A stretch of DNA of 64,000 bases, taken from the NCBI GenBank assembly GCA_023400985.1, contig JAEXEN010000027.1, positions 62,001-126,000 of the forward strand. Direction: 5' to 3'. Source of the DNA: Bacillota bacterium. GTDB lineage: Bacteria; Bacillota; Clostridia; Christensenellales; CAG-138. A program made the position numbers and the translations under genes. Each line of letters opens with the position of its first letter. Positions within the stretch are counted from its first letter, which is position 1. The notes beneath the pieces are model-generated. The model searched no databases. It saw only the letters and a list, made by a program, of their open reading frames with translations, and was not told the origin of the DNA. This document shows, one piece after another, positions 42,100-51,237 of this stretch.

Positions 42100-43272
42100 G
42101 TGCAAACCGCATATCAGCTGCAAAACGCCGCGGTGGGGCTTTTCCTCCTTGCGCTCATCTTTTTTAACCTCCGCCGTCACGGCATCCGCCACAAGCACTC
42201 TCAAACCACATTCATGGTTTTGCTGCTCTTCGACGCCCTGCTTCTTATGCTGGACGCCTGTATGAGCATATTAAGCGGCAGGACCGATGCGTTTTCCCTC
42301 GCGGCGCTTCCCGCAGCCGTAACGGCGTATTATGTTTTTGCTCCCTTGCCAGGGGCGCTTTTCGTTCTCTATCTTTACCATCTTATCCGCCGTGAGCAAA
42401 GCCCCAAGCCCAAGTTTCTTTTTGCGTTGTTTCTGCCCGCCGTGTTAAACGCGCTGTTTTCGCTTCTCAGCTTGGAGGCGGCCTTTACGTTTTTGATCGC
42501 GGAGGGCAACGTGTACGAGCGCGGTCCGCATTTTGTGCTGACGGTGGCCGTCTGCTACTGTTATATGCTCTTTTTCCTTTTGACGCTTTGGTACAAACGC
42601 GCGTCCATGCTCCAAAAGGAATTTTCCATTCTGCTTTCCTCGGCGCTTCTGCCCGTAGCGGCGGGGCTTTTGGAAAACCTCTTCCCCGAGGTCAACGTGC
42701 TGTGGCTCGCGTTTTCTCTGGCGCTTTTGCTCCTCTATATCAACATGCAAAACATGCAGGTAAATACGGATTATCTCACCGGCCTTTATAACCGCCGCAA
42801 ATTCGACGCTACGCTCGAGGCGTATTTTTCTTCCGGCAGCAAGCGCCAAAGGCTCGGCGGCGTGATGGTGGATATCGACCGCTTTAAGCAGATCAACGAC
42901 CGCTTCGGACACGACACGGGAGACAGGGTGCTCCGCGCCGTCGCAGAGGTGCTAAAGCGCAGCGCGCGAAGAAAGGACCTCGTCGCGCGCATCGGCGGGG
43001 ACGAGTTTGCCATATTGTTCGGCAGCGGCAGCCTTACCACGTCCGACGTGATAAAAAACATCAACGGGGGTTTGAACGCGCTCAACGCGCGCGGCATGTA
43101 TCCGTTTGAGATCAGCCTCAGCGTAGGAGCAGAGACCTGCGGCGTTAAATCCCATATGACCCAGCGCGAGTTCTATAAGCGCCTCGATGCCAGCATGTAT
43201 GAACAAAAGCGCGGCAAATCCGTGCTTTTTGAGCCGGAGGGGGAGAAGGCTTATAAGGATAGGCTGTCATGA
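42100..43272 (+). CDS. Membrane diguanylate cyclase (GGDEF)
   Basis: Makes cyclic di-GMP from two GTP. The 390-residue protein has six to seven N-terminal helices (to about residue 214) and a C-terminal GGDEF domain from DYLTGLYNRRKFDATL. The GGDEF motif is intact at 299-303 (ARIGGDEFAILF), and RRKD five residues before it is a complete RxxD inhibitory site, so product feedback is likely. MVDIDRFKQINDRFGHDTGD provides the metal and substrate contacts. GTG 42100 has GGGGAGGAA upstream. The membrane part resembles 7TM-type sensor domains. No EAL or HD-GYP partner is in the window. Confidence 0.92.
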   Translation: MQTAYQLQNAAVGLFLLALIFFNLRRHGIRHKHSQTTFMVLLLFDALLLMLDACMSILSGRTDAFSLAALPAAVTAYYVFAPLPGALFVLYLYHLIRREQSPKPKFLFALFLPAVLNALFSLLSLEAAFTFLIAEGNVYERGPHFVLTVAVCYCYMLFFLLTLWYKRASMLQKEFSILLSSALLPVAAGLLENLFPEVNVLWLAFSLALLLLYINMQNMQVNTDYLTGLYNRRKFDATLEAYFSSGSKRQRLGGVMVDIDRFKQINDRFGHDTGDRVLRAVAEVLKRSARRKDLVARIGGDEFAILFGSGSLTTSDVIKNINGGLNALNARGMYPFEISLSVGAETCGVKSHMTQREFYKRLDASMYEQKRGKSVLFEPEGEKAYKDRLS

Positions 43273-43294
43273 GAGTCATACATATCCACTAAAA

Positions 43295-43330
43295 ACGCTC
43301 CCGCCTTTTTATGGCGGGAGCGTCGTTCTT
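43295..43330 (+). terminator. Terminator between cyclase and LCP genes
   Basis: Stem ACGCTCCCGCC/GGCGGGAGCGT (11 bp, perfect) with a 7-base loop, followed by CGTTCTTTCC on the plus strand. AAAAA precedes it, so it also ends in T on the minus strand and may serve both convergent genes. Confidence 0.8.
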
Positions 43331-43362
43331 TCCGCATCTTATCCCTTGACCTACGGCGTGAC

Positions 43363-44718
43363 CTACCACGTCGGCGTCGGTTGGGGTTCAACCGTCGGCT
43401 CGGGCGTGATCACGGGCATGCCCGGGTCGATCGTGGGATAAACGATGATGCCGCCGAAGCCGTCGTCGGTGAATTCGGGGAAAATATAAGTGGGCGACGG
43501 CGTGCGCGGGGGCAGCGATTCGCCGGGACTCAGTACCTTCGCATCCTTGGGTTCCTCGGTGGATTCAAAGATGAACTGGTGCATCGCGAGCGCGTTGGCC
43601 GGGAGGTCGCATAAAAGCACCGACGAGCGATCGTAGCTGCCGCTCTTGTAAAGCCCGTCCGCAGGCGCACGGAAGTGCAAAAGCCCCTTCGTGTCGAGCG
43701 TGAGCACGCTCAGCATGCAGTTTACGATAGAGGCGTTGGTCATATTGGTCTCCACATGGGGGAGCACATCGTCGAGCATATCGTACTGCTTGGTCAAACT
43801 TGCCTTCATGAACTTGGCGAATACAGCGGTAAGCACGGAGAACTGGCGGTTGGTGCGGCTGAAATCGCTGTCGATATGCCGTATGCGCGCATAGCCGAGC
43901 GCCTGCTTGCCCGTGAGCTTCACATTGCCCGCTTCGGCAAAAATGAACCCGTCCCAAAGGTATTCTGTGCCGCGCTGCTTGTTGAGGCCCGCGATGCAGT
44001 CGTTGGCGGCGGATATCTCGGCGGCGGTCATCTTTACGGTGATGCCGTTAAGTTCGTCGATGATATCTTCGAACATGTTGAAATCCACCAGAACATAGTC
44101 CTTCAGGTTCAGCCGGAAGCTTTCGTTGACGGTCGTAAGAAGAAGCTCCACGCCTCCCTTGGCCGCGGATGAATTGAGTTTGCCGTAGCCTTCGCCGGGG
44201 ATATCTACAAGCGTGTCGCGCAAAACGGAAGTAAGCTTTAATCGCTTGTTTACGGTGTCGATGGTGGCGATGATAAGCGTATCGGCGCGTGAATTGCCGC
44301 TCGAGCCGCGCCGGTCGACGCCGATGAGAAGCACATGGATGTAGCGGCTGTCGTTTGCCTGCTCCTGCATTTTCAGAAGAACGTCGCCGCTTAGCGCGGT
44401 CTGCGTATATACATCGCTGAGGGGTAAAACCACCTCCGGCGTGGGTGTCGGCACGGGCGTAGGCGCGATCGTGCCGTAGGGCGTTTTCGTGGGAACGGGC
44501 GTCTGTTCGGGCGTTTCGTCAAGCTCGTCGTCCTCGGCAAAGGTAGTGGGCGTTTCCGGCCTGTAGAGCCTGTTCAATAGGTTCATCCCCAGTATGCCGA
44601 CGGCGAGCGCGCACGCAAGTATGAGAGAACCCAAAATGATGGCGATCTTCGCCCAAACGGAAAGCTTTTTCTTTCGCTTCACAACCTTGATCTTCGGACT
44701 TTTTTGCTCTTTCTCCAT
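43363..44718 (-). CDS. LytR-CpsA-Psr (LCP) family cell-wall ligase
   Basis: LCP proteins attach teichoic acids or capsule to peptidoglycan from lipid carriers. The 451-residue product has a basic cytoplasmic start, one helix (about 21-49), a Pro/Thr linker (PTPVPTPTP) and the LCP domain: HVLLIGVDRRGSSGNSRADT, TSVLRDTLVDIPGEGYGKLN, and ALGYARIRHIDSDFSRTNRQ with the conserved Arg residues. The C-terminus is a second Pro-rich tail ending PEPTVEPQPTPTW. A TTGACA/TATAAT promoter lies about 100 bases upstream. Confidence 0.92.
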   Translation of the reverse strand: MEKEQKSPKIKVVKRKKKLSVWAKIAIILGSLILACALAVGILGMNLLNRLYRPETPTTFAEDDELDETPEQTPVPTKTPYGTIAPTPVPTPTPEVVLPLSDVYTQTALSGDVLLKMQEQANDSRYIHVLLIGVDRRGSSGNSRADTLIIATIDTVNKRLKLTSVLRDTLVDIPGEGYGKLNSSAAKGGVELLLTTVNESFRLNLKDYVLVDFNMFEDIIDELNGITVKMTAAEISAANDCIAGLNKQRGTEYLWDGFIFAEAGNVKLTGKQALGYARIRHIDSDFSRTNRQFSVLTAVFAKFMKASLTKQYDMLDDVLPHVETNMTNASIVNCMLSVLTLDTKGLLHFRAPADGLYKSGSYDRSSVLLCDLPANALAMHQFIFESTEEPKDAKVLSPGESLPPRTPSPTYIFPEFTDDGFGGIIVYPTIDPGMPVITPEPTVEPQPTPTW

Positions 44719-44815
44719 GACGACCCCTTATGTGCAGTACGATTCGACTGCCTTATACAAAAAACGTGCGCGAGCGTCATTTCGTTGCGCGCGCACGCGG
44801 TTTTTCGGCACGCTG

Positions 44816-44845
44816 ATTATACCATTGTACGTAAGACAGTGTCAA
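44816..44845 (-). promoter_or_regulatory. Promoter of the LCP gene
   Basis: Minus-strand TTGACA (44845-44840), 18-base spacer, TATAAT (44821-44816): both hexamers are perfect consensus, about 97 bases before the start. Confidence 0.75.
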
Positions 44846-44942
44846 CGAGCCACCGCAGCGCAAAAGCGGCGGTATGGGTTATGTTATGAAGAAAGCTTCT
44901 ATGATATAATATCCTTCAAAGTTTTGATTCGGGAGGGCGTTT

Positions 44943-46565
44943 ATGCTATGCCGCAATTGCCATGCTGAAAATCCTTTGAGGGCGAAAAACTGTATGCGCT
45001 GCGGGCAGGAGCTCATAGCGGCGGATATGCCTCTTCGCTTTCTTGCGCCGGATGCCGTCCTTGCCGGGAAGTATAAAATCCTTCGTGTGCTTACCGAGAA
45101 TGGTTTTGGCGTTACCTACCTCACACTCGATCTGCAGCTCGATATCGAGGTGGCCGTTACGGAATATTTTCCCGACGGGTTCGCTTCGCGCGACAGCTTC
45201 CGTTCCCAAGAGGTCACGGTCTGCGACGGGAAGGAAGAGCTTTTTCAAAACGGCCTCAAGGGGTTCTTGAAAAGGGCGCAAGACCTCGCGCAATCCGGCG
45301 CCTCCGTTCGGGATTTTTTCCGTGCAAACGGTACGGCGTATACGGTCATGGCATACGCGGAGGATGTTATTCCCGAGGCGGCTAAGCCGGATACGCAGAA
45401 AAATGTCGCGCCGGTGAAGCGAAACTTCCCCCTATGGATGCCTTTCGCGGGAGGCGCGGCGCTCGTTGTTTTGCTTGTTCTCCTTTTTGCGCTGCCGCGC
45501 GGCGAAAAAGCTTCCGTGCCTGAAAGCGTCCCGACTTTTGCGGCAACGGCGATCGTGCCGTCCTCCTCTCCGAAGGCGGCACCGTCCGCTGCCGCGCCCG
45601 TACAGATACCCGAGATGCCGGTATCGACGCCGACGCCCGCGCCTGCTTTGACGAGGGCGGAACTTGCGCAGACCAACCGCTATACGGTCGCATGCGGCAA
45701 CCGCCACGTCGCCTATATAAACCCGGACGGCAATTGTTCAAGCGTGGGCAGCGACCTTTACGGGCAGCGAAGCGGCATAAAGATAAGCGGTTCCGAGATG
45801 CTTCGGCAGCTCGCGGCGGGCTATGCGCATACCGTCATGCTCTTTGAGGACGGCAGCGTGCGCGCGACGGAAATTCTCCGCCCTTCGGGCGCCGAGCCCT
45901 ACGATTACGGACAGTCCGACGTGGGGACCTGGAAAAACATGATACAAATCGAGGCGGGCTGGGTGCATACCGTCGGCCTTCTATATAACGGCGATGTAGT
46001 CGCAGCGGGGGATAACGCCCACGGGCAATGCGAGGTCACGGCATGGCATGACGTAGTTGAGATCGCCGCAGGCGGCTGGAACACGGCCGCTTTGACCTCC
46101 GATGGGCGCGTGCTCGTCGTGGGCGATAACGAATACGGCCAATGCGATATAGACTGGTCGCAAGAAAACATCGTGCATATCGCGGCAGGGCGGCAGTTCG
46201 TCGTAGGCCTTCGCGCGGACGGCACCGTGATCGCCGAGGGACGCAATCTGCAAAACCAGCTTGAGGTATCCTCCTGGCGGGATATCGTCATGATCGCCAC
46301 GGGCGACCATCATACCATCGGCCTTACGGACGCAGGCAAAGTCGTTTCCACCTCTTTTTCGGGCAGTAACGATTACGGGCAGGACCTTGTCGGCGATTGG
46401 GAAAACATCATCGCCGTTTACGGCGGGGCGCGCTCCACGGTTGGGCTGACGACGGATGGCATCCTTCTCGTCGTAGGCCTTGTGGACGCGGATACCTACG
46501 CGCAAACGGGCGCAATGCCGGAGCCCGCCGCGATTTTTATACCGTCGGCATACCGAAACCCGTAA
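44943..46565 (+). CDS. Zinc-ribbon / kinase N-lobe / RCC1-propeller membrane fusion
   Basis: A 540-residue mosaic. Residues 1-22 are a zinc ribbon (Cys3, Cys6, Cys17, Cys20). Residues 41-142 match the N-lobe of Ser/Thr kinases whose usual start is GxGGFGxTYLAxD...VAIKEYFP. Here it is LTENGFGVTYL and VAVTEYFPDGFASRDS, so the catalytic Lys is Thr73. AYTVMAYAED is the hinge, and the sequence then stops: no HRD or DFG C-lobe. A helix follows at 164-184, a Pro/Ser/Thr linker to 237, then about six RCC1-like repeats (AAGYAHTVMLFEDGSVRA, VVGDNEYGQCDIDWS). I infer a pseudokinase-derived cytoplasmic stub with an extracellular propeller. GGGAGGG precedes the ATG; TATAAT lies at 44905. Confidence 0.75.
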   Translation: MLCRNCHAENPLRAKNCMRCGQELIAADMPLRFLAPDAVLAGKYKILRVLTENGFGVTYLTLDLQLDIEVAVTEYFPDGFASRDSFRSQEVTVCDGKEELFQNGLKGFLKRAQDLAQSGASVRDFFRANGTAYTVMAYAEDVIPEAAKPDTQKNVAPVKRNFPLWMPFAGGAALVVLLVLLFALPRGEKASVPESVPTFAATAIVPSSSPKAAPSAAAPVQIPEMPVSTPTPAPALTRAELAQTNRYTVACGNRHVAYINPDGNCSSVGSDLYGQRSGIKISGSEMLRQLAAGYAHTVMLFEDGSVRATEILRPSGAEPYDYGQSDVGTWKNMIQIEAGWVHTVGLLYNGDVVAAGDNAHGQCEVTAWHDVVEIAAGGWNTAALTSDGRVLVVGDNEYGQCDIDWSQENIVHIAAGRQFVVGLRADGTVIAEGRNLQNQLEVSSWRDIVMIATGDHHTIGLTDAGKVVSTSFSGSNDYGQDLVGDWENIIAVYGGARSTVGLTTDGILLVVGLVDADTYAQTGAMPEPAAIFIPSAYRNP

Positions 46566-46669
46566 AAATTGCGAACCTATCGTGACGAAAGTGCGCACCG
46601 TATTGCGTCCTTAGACCGCATCGGGTAAAATAATATGCCTGCGCTAGATATGAGAGGGGAGGGCTCCCT

Positions 46670-47425
46670 ATGCAATACAGCCGGTTCGCGGAAGTTTACG
46701 ACGCGCTGATGGCGAATGTGGATTACGGCCTTTGGGCAAAGTATATCGCGTCCTTTTTGCCGCAAGGTGAGGCGTCGGTGGCGGAATGCGCCTGCGGCAC
46801 GGGAGAGATCACCTTACGCCTCAAGCGCATGGGATACCGTGTTACGGGCATAGATATTTCCGAGGAAATGCTTCGCGTGGCATCGGAAAAGGCGCGCGCG
46901 GCGGGCTTAAAAATACCCTTCGTGCGGCAGGATATGTGCACGTTATCCCTCCACAAGCGCATGGACGCGGTGGTCTGCGCGTGCGACGGGGTAAACTATT
47001 TAAATTCCATGGACGCGGTACGGCGCTTTTTTAAAAGCACAAGTCTTTCGCTCAACGATGGCGGCGTGCTTTTGTTCGACATTTCCTCGCAGCATAAGCT
47101 TTCGCGTACGCTCGGCTGCAACAGCTTGGGGTATGACGACGGAGAGCGTGCTTACGTATGGAAAAATTGTTACGACCCCAATAGCCGCCTGCTCGAGATG
47201 GAGCTCAGCTTTTTTGTAAAAAACGGCGGGTTTTACGAGCGGTTCACGGAAACGCATGTGCAGCGCGCGCATTCGCAGAAGGAGATGTTAAAAGCGCTCA
47301 ACGCCGCAGGCTTCGAAAAAATACAGGTTTTTGACGCTTTCACGCGCGACGCGCCGGAAAAAAACTCGCAACGCCTCCAGTTCGTGGCGCATAAAGCCGC
47401 TTCGAGCTCGGAAGACGATCAATAA
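46670..47425 (+). CDS. Class I SAM-dependent methyltransferase
   Basis: 251 residues with a Rossmann methyltransferase core: VAECACGTGEITLRLKRMGY (motif I, with CACGTGE), GIDISEEMLRVASEKARAAG (acidic ribose contact), MDAVVCACDGVNYLNS (motif IV region), then a C-terminal beta substrate region. The substrate is unknown. The start ATG 46670 has GAGGGGAGGG upstream. It is 13 bases ahead of hslO, so it leads a four-gene unit with Hsp33, a TPR protein and an RNA methylase. Confidence 0.88.
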   Translation: MQYSRFAEVYDALMANVDYGLWAKYIASFLPQGEASVAECACGTGEITLRLKRMGYRVTGIDISEEMLRVASEKARAAGLKIPFVRQDMCTLSLHKRMDAVVCACDGVNYLNSMDAVRRFFKSTSLSLNDGGVLLFDISSQHKLSRTLGCNSLGYDDGERAYVWKNCYDPNSRLLEMELSFFVKNGGFYERFTETHVQRAHSQKEMLKALNAAGFEKIQVFDAFTRDAPEKNSQRLQFVAHKAASSSEDDQ

Positions 47426-47438
47426 AAGGAGCTTTTTC

Positions 47439-48341
47439 ATGGCAAACGACGTTATCATAAAAGGGCTGCTTCTCGACAAGACCATGCGCTTCACGGCCAT
47501 AAGCGGCAAAGACCTCGTGGAGGAAGCGCGGAACGTACACAATACCTCGCGGGTATGCACGGCGGCGCTCGGGCGCACGCTTATGGCGACGGCCATGATG
47601 GGCACGGAACTTAAAAACGAGCAGGATAGGCTTACGGCCATCGTCAAGGGCGGCGGGCCCGCGGGCAACATCGTATGTACCGCACGCCCGAACGGCTTTG
47701 TGAAGGGCTATATCGAAAACCCCGAGCTCGAGCTTCCGCTCGCGCCAAACGGCAAGCTCGACGTGTCCACGGCGATCGGCTGGTTCGGCGATCTTACGGT
47801 GGTCAGAGATCTTTCCATGAAAGAGCCCTACGTGGGGCGCTCTGAGCTCGTTTCGGGTGAGATCGCGGAGGACTTTGCGCAATATTTCACCGTGAGCGAG
47901 CAGACACCGTCTCTTGTGTATCTCGGCGTACGGCTCAACGGCGAATTCGGAACGGTGCTGTCGGCGGGTGGGCTCATTATCCAACCGCTGCCCGGCTGCC
48001 CGGAAGAAAACATCGAGCTTGCCATGGGCCGTGCCGACAGCATCCAGAACCTGAGCGTTCTTCTTGAAAAGGGGCGTACCCTCGAAGAGGGCTTGCAAGA
48101 GGTTCTTGCGGGGCTTACTATAGAGATGGCGGAAACCGTCATGCCGCGCTTTTTATGCGACTGCAGCCGCGAAAGGCTCGAGCGCGTGCTGATAAGCCTC
48201 GGCAAGGAGGAACTGACCGACCTCATCGAAACCGACGGGAAGGCCACGCTCACCTGCCACTTCTGCAATACCGCCTACGGTTTTAACGAGGCTGAATTGC
48301 GTACGTTGCTCGTAGAATCGCAAACCAAAGGGGATAATTAG
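47439..48341 (+). CDS. hslO: Redox-regulated chaperone Hsp33
   Basis: Holdase activated by disulfide formation under oxidative or bleach stress. The 300-residue product has the Hsp33 start VIIKGLLLDKTMRFTAISGK and the C-terminal redox zinc centre: FLCDCSRERLERVL (Cys-x-Cys) and LTCHFCNTAYGF (Cys-x2-Cys), all four ligands present. ATG 47439 has AAAAGGAG upstream; the longer frame from 47331 is coded inside the previous gene. The gene is cotranscribed with the methyltransferase before it and the TPR gene 10 bases after. Confidence 0.95.
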   Translation: MANDVIIKGLLLDKTMRFTAISGKDLVEEARNVHNTSRVCTAALGRTLMATAMMGTELKNEQDRLTAIVKGGGPAGNIVCTARPNGFVKGYIENPELELPLAPNGKLDVSTAIGWFGDLTVVRDLSMKEPYVGRSELVSGEIAEDFAQYFTVSEQTPSLVYLGVRLNGEFGTVLSAGGLIIQPLPGCPEENIELAMGRADSIQNLSVLLEKGRTLEEGLQEVLAGLTIEMAETVMPRFLCDCSRERLERVLISLGKEELTDLIETDGKATLTCHFCNTAYGFNEAELRTLLVESQTKGDN

Positions 48342-48351
48342 GGAAACATAG

Positions 48352-50067
48352 ATGCCGGATCAAATGAAAAACCGCATACCGTTGAGCAAGGGCAAGGTAC
48401 TCAAGTTCGAGCGGACGGGGGAGTATTTCTTTCGCCGCGGGCTCAATAAGCTCGACCAGAACAATTTGCTCGACGCGATGGCCAACTACCGTCTCGCGCT
48501 TGAGCGCGACCCGCAAAACGAGGAGATTAGGCTTGCCATTGCTGAAACGCTCACCGAAATGGGGCGCTTCGAGGAATCGAACAGGGTTTTGTTGACCTTC
48601 TTCTACGAGGATAACGATCGCCCGAGCGAGTGCTATTTCGGCATGGGCTGTAATTTTTTGGGCTTGCAGGAGTATGCGCGCGCGCGGGAAAGCTTTATGC
48701 ATTATGTGGATATCGATCCCGACGGCGAGTTTTCCTATGAGGCGTACGATATGCTAGGCGCGCTCGACGAGGGCGAAGAGAGCGGCGAGCTCACGAAAGG
48801 ACTTGCCGCGCGGCGCGCGGCGCTCAAGGGCAAGGAGCTTATCGAGCGCGGGGAATTCAAAAAGGCCATCGAGGTGTTGAAGCGGCTCGTCGATAAAGAA
48901 CCGGAGCTGACGCTTGCGCGCAACAACCTGGGCCTCGCATATTTCTGCGACCGCGATTATAAGAGCGCCACCGCTTCGGTGGGCGAAATACTGAAGTCCG
49001 ACCCCAACGACATACAGGCGCACTGCAACCTCGCGGTGTTCCTGCGCGCCGCCAAGGACGAGGAAGGCGTAAAGCGCGAGCTTGAGTTTTTGAAAAGCGC
49101 CAAAAGCGACGATCCGGACGACCTTAACCGCCTGAGCGCTACGCTCATGGAATTTTCTGAATTCGGGGCCGCCTACGAGCTGTCGAAGCAGCTTTTCAGG
49201 CTTATGCCCTACGACGCGGGCGTGGTGCACCGCCTTAGCGTGTGCGCCTGCCACTTGGGCGATTATAAGCGCGCGGCGTCAGGTTACGACAGGCTTTTGA
49301 AAATCGACGCGAGCGACAGCGTGGCCCGCTACTACCGCGGCGTCTGCCGTGCGGCCATAGCGGAACCCCCTAAGCGCTTCAACTTTTTGATACAGTATCA
49401 GGTGCCGCCGGAAGAGATGCTCTCGCGCATCCACAAGCTCAACGAGTACGTGGGCAAGCCGCGCACGGAGCTATTGAAGCTTTGGGAAACGGGCGGGGAG
49501 CTTCCCTCGCTCATCCGCTGGGGTACGGAGCTGCCCGAGCGCGGTGTGAAGCAGGCGATGCTTGCGCTTGTCGCTTCCTTCTCCGATAAGCAGGCGGAGC
49601 TTTTTCTCCGCGATTTCGTGCTGCAGGCAAACCAGCCGGCCGAGCTGAAGCGCGACGCGTTCGGCTTTTTAAAGCAGCTCGGCGCGAAGGAGCCTTATCT
49701 TGGCTACATCGACGGCGAACTCGTACAAAGCCGCGTGTTTATCGCCAACATCCCCCCCGAAAAGGTGCCCAAGCGCTACCGCGAGGTCATGGAGGCCTGT
49801 TTTACCGGCATGCAGACCGACCGCAACGAGGAGACCGTATTTGCCGCGGCGCGGATCTGGAGCGCGTATCTCGAGACCCTCGCGGGTTTCCCTGAGCTTT
49901 CTGTGCCGCAGGTGTACGCCATGGCTGCTGCGCTCGAATACGTCGCCTGCCGGGAAACGGGTGAACCCGTTACCAAGGCGGAGCTCTGCCACAAATACGA
50001 GGTCTCGCTTTTACGCTTCAACAACGCCCTCGGGAAGCTCAAAACGGGAAAGAAAGTAGAAATATGA
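48352..50067 (+). CDS. Tetratricopeptide-repeat protein
   Basis: 571 residues, mostly paired helices. TPR-like units include YFFRRGLNKLDQNNLLDAMA with NYRLALERDPQN, ECYFGMGCNFLGLQEYARAR, EFKKAIEVLKRLVDKEPELT and RLLKIDASDSVARYYRGVC. From about residue 350 the repeats fade into a helical domain I do not recognise. No signal peptide or helix anchor, so probably a cytoplasmic scaffold. It overlaps the RNA methylase by 4 bases (ATGA), and its partner is likely a product of this operon. Confidence 0.8.
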   Translation: MPDQMKNRIPLSKGKVLKFERTGEYFFRRGLNKLDQNNLLDAMANYRLALERDPQNEEIRLAIAETLTEMGRFEESNRVLLTFFYEDNDRPSECYFGMGCNFLGLQEYARARESFMHYVDIDPDGEFSYEAYDMLGALDEGEESGELTKGLAARRAALKGKELIERGEFKKAIEVLKRLVDKEPELTLARNNLGLAYFCDRDYKSATASVGEILKSDPNDIQAHCNLAVFLRAAKDEEGVKRELEFLKSAKSDDPDDLNRLSATLMEFSEFGAAYELSKQLFRLMPYDAGVVHRLSVCACHLGDYKRAASGYDRLLKIDASDSVARYYRGVCRAAIAEPPKRFNFLIQYQVPPEEMLSRIHKLNEYVGKPRTELLKLWETGGELPSLIRWGTELPERGVKQAMLALVASFSDKQAELFLRDFVLQANQPAELKRDAFGFLKQLGAKEPYLGYIDGELVQSRVFIANIPPEKVPKRYREVMEACFTGMQTDRNEETVFAAARIWSAYLETLAGFPELSVPQVYAMAAALEYVACRETGEPVTKAELCHKYEVSLLRFNNALGKLKTGKKVEI

Positions 50068-51164
50068 GATTTACAGCCACCTGCAAATTGGGGCTCGAGG
50101 CGCTCGTCGCCGCGGAATTGAGAAGGCTTTCGATCGAGATCGTGCGCGTGGAAGATGCGCACGTCTTGTTTACGGGCGATTATTTGGATATGGCGCGGGC
50201 GGTCCTGTGGCTTCGTACCGCCGAGCGCGTATTATTGGAAGTGGGCAGCTTTGAGGCCCGCACCTTCGACGAGCTCTTCGAAGGCACAAAAGCCCTCCCA
50301 TGGAAAAGCGTCCTTGCGCGGGATACGTTTATCCACGTCACGGGGAAAAGCGCCAAAAGCGCGCTTTTCTCGGTAAGCGACTGCCAAAGCATCGTCAAGA
50401 AAGCCATCGTCGAAAACCTAAAGGCCGCGTACCGAACGGATACCCTTCCCGAAACGGGCAGGCGCGTGATCGTGGAGGTGGGGCTTTTGCGCGATACCGC
50501 CACGCTTGCGCTCGACTGCTGCGGGGCGGGGCTTTCGCGGCGCGGCTACCGCACCTACAACGTCGCCGCGCCCATTGCGGAAACGCTCGGCGCAGCCATC
50601 GTAACGCTCTCGCGCTACCATGCGGATATACCGCTTATCGACCCTATGTGCGGCTCCGGCACCATGCCGATTGAGGCGGCCATGCTCGCGCAAAACCGCG
50701 CGCCGGGCCTGAACCGCCCGTTTGCGGCGGAAGAGTGGCCCTTTTTTGACATGAAAGTCATGGAGCGTGCCCGCGAGGAAGCCCGCGATGCCGTGAAGGA
50801 CGTAAAGCTCGATATTTTGGGCAGCGATATCGACGCGCGCAGCATAGACCTATGTAAGAAGCACGCACAGAAAGCGGGCGTGCGTGTGAATTGGGCCATA
50901 AAACAATTGAAGGAACTTTCAACCAATCAAACGGGGAGTATTGTCGTATGCAATCCGCCCTACGGTGAGCGCCTCATGGAGAAAAAAGAGGCAGGGGCGC
51001 TTTACCGCGAGATGCGGCAGGTGTTTTCGGCGCTTTCCGCCCGCTCGGTCAACATCATCGCCTCCCATCCCGATTTTGAACGCATCTACGGCCTCCGCGC
51101 GGACAAGCGCAGGAAGCTCAGTAACGGCGGCAAGGTGTGTACGTTGTATCAGTATTTTAGATAA
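50064..51164 (+). CDS. THUMP-domain class I RNA methyltransferase (RlmL/YpsC-like)
   Basis: Probably makes N2-methylguanosine in 23S rRNA or a related base. The 366-residue product starts FTATCKLGLEALVAAELRRL, with a THUMP RNA-binding domain to about residue 160 (KSALFSVSDCQSIVKKAIVE), then a UPF0020 methylase: PLIDPMCGSGTMPIEAAMLA (SAM loop) and IVVCNPPYGERLMEKKEA (NPPY catalytic motif), ending KLSNGGKVCTLYQYF. The single-domain size matches Firmicutes YpsC, not the larger proteobacterial RlmKL. Last gene of the operon, closed by a palindromic terminator. Confidence 0.93.
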   Translation: MRFTATCKLGLEALVAAELRRLSIEIVRVEDAHVLFTGDYLDMARAVLWLRTAERVLLEVGSFEARTFDELFEGTKALPWKSVLARDTFIHVTGKSAKSALFSVSDCQSIVKKAIVENLKAAYRTDTLPETGRRVIVEVGLLRDTATLALDCCGAGLSRRGYRTYNVAAPIAETLGAAIVTLSRYHADIPLIDPMCGSGTMPIEAAMLAQNRAPGLNRPFAAEEWPFFDMKVMERAREEARDAVKDVKLDILGSDIDARSIDLCKKHAQKAGVRVNWAIKQLKELSTNQTGSIVVCNPPYGERLMEKKEAGALYREMRQVFSALSARSVNIIASHPDFERIYGLRADKRRKLSNGGKVCTLYQYFR

Positions 51165-51184
51165 ACAATAATCACGGCGCATAT

Positions 51185-51216
51185 AAAAACGGGCGTTCCG
51201 CGGAACGCCCGTTTTT
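51185..51216. terminator. Bidirectional terminator between convergent genes
   Basis: A perfect 32-base palindrome, AAAAACGGGCGTTCCG and its mirror. It ends in a T run on either strand and lies between the RNA methylase (+) and metK (-). Confidence 0.85.
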
Positions 51217-51237
51217 TAAGCCTCATATTCGATTTTT

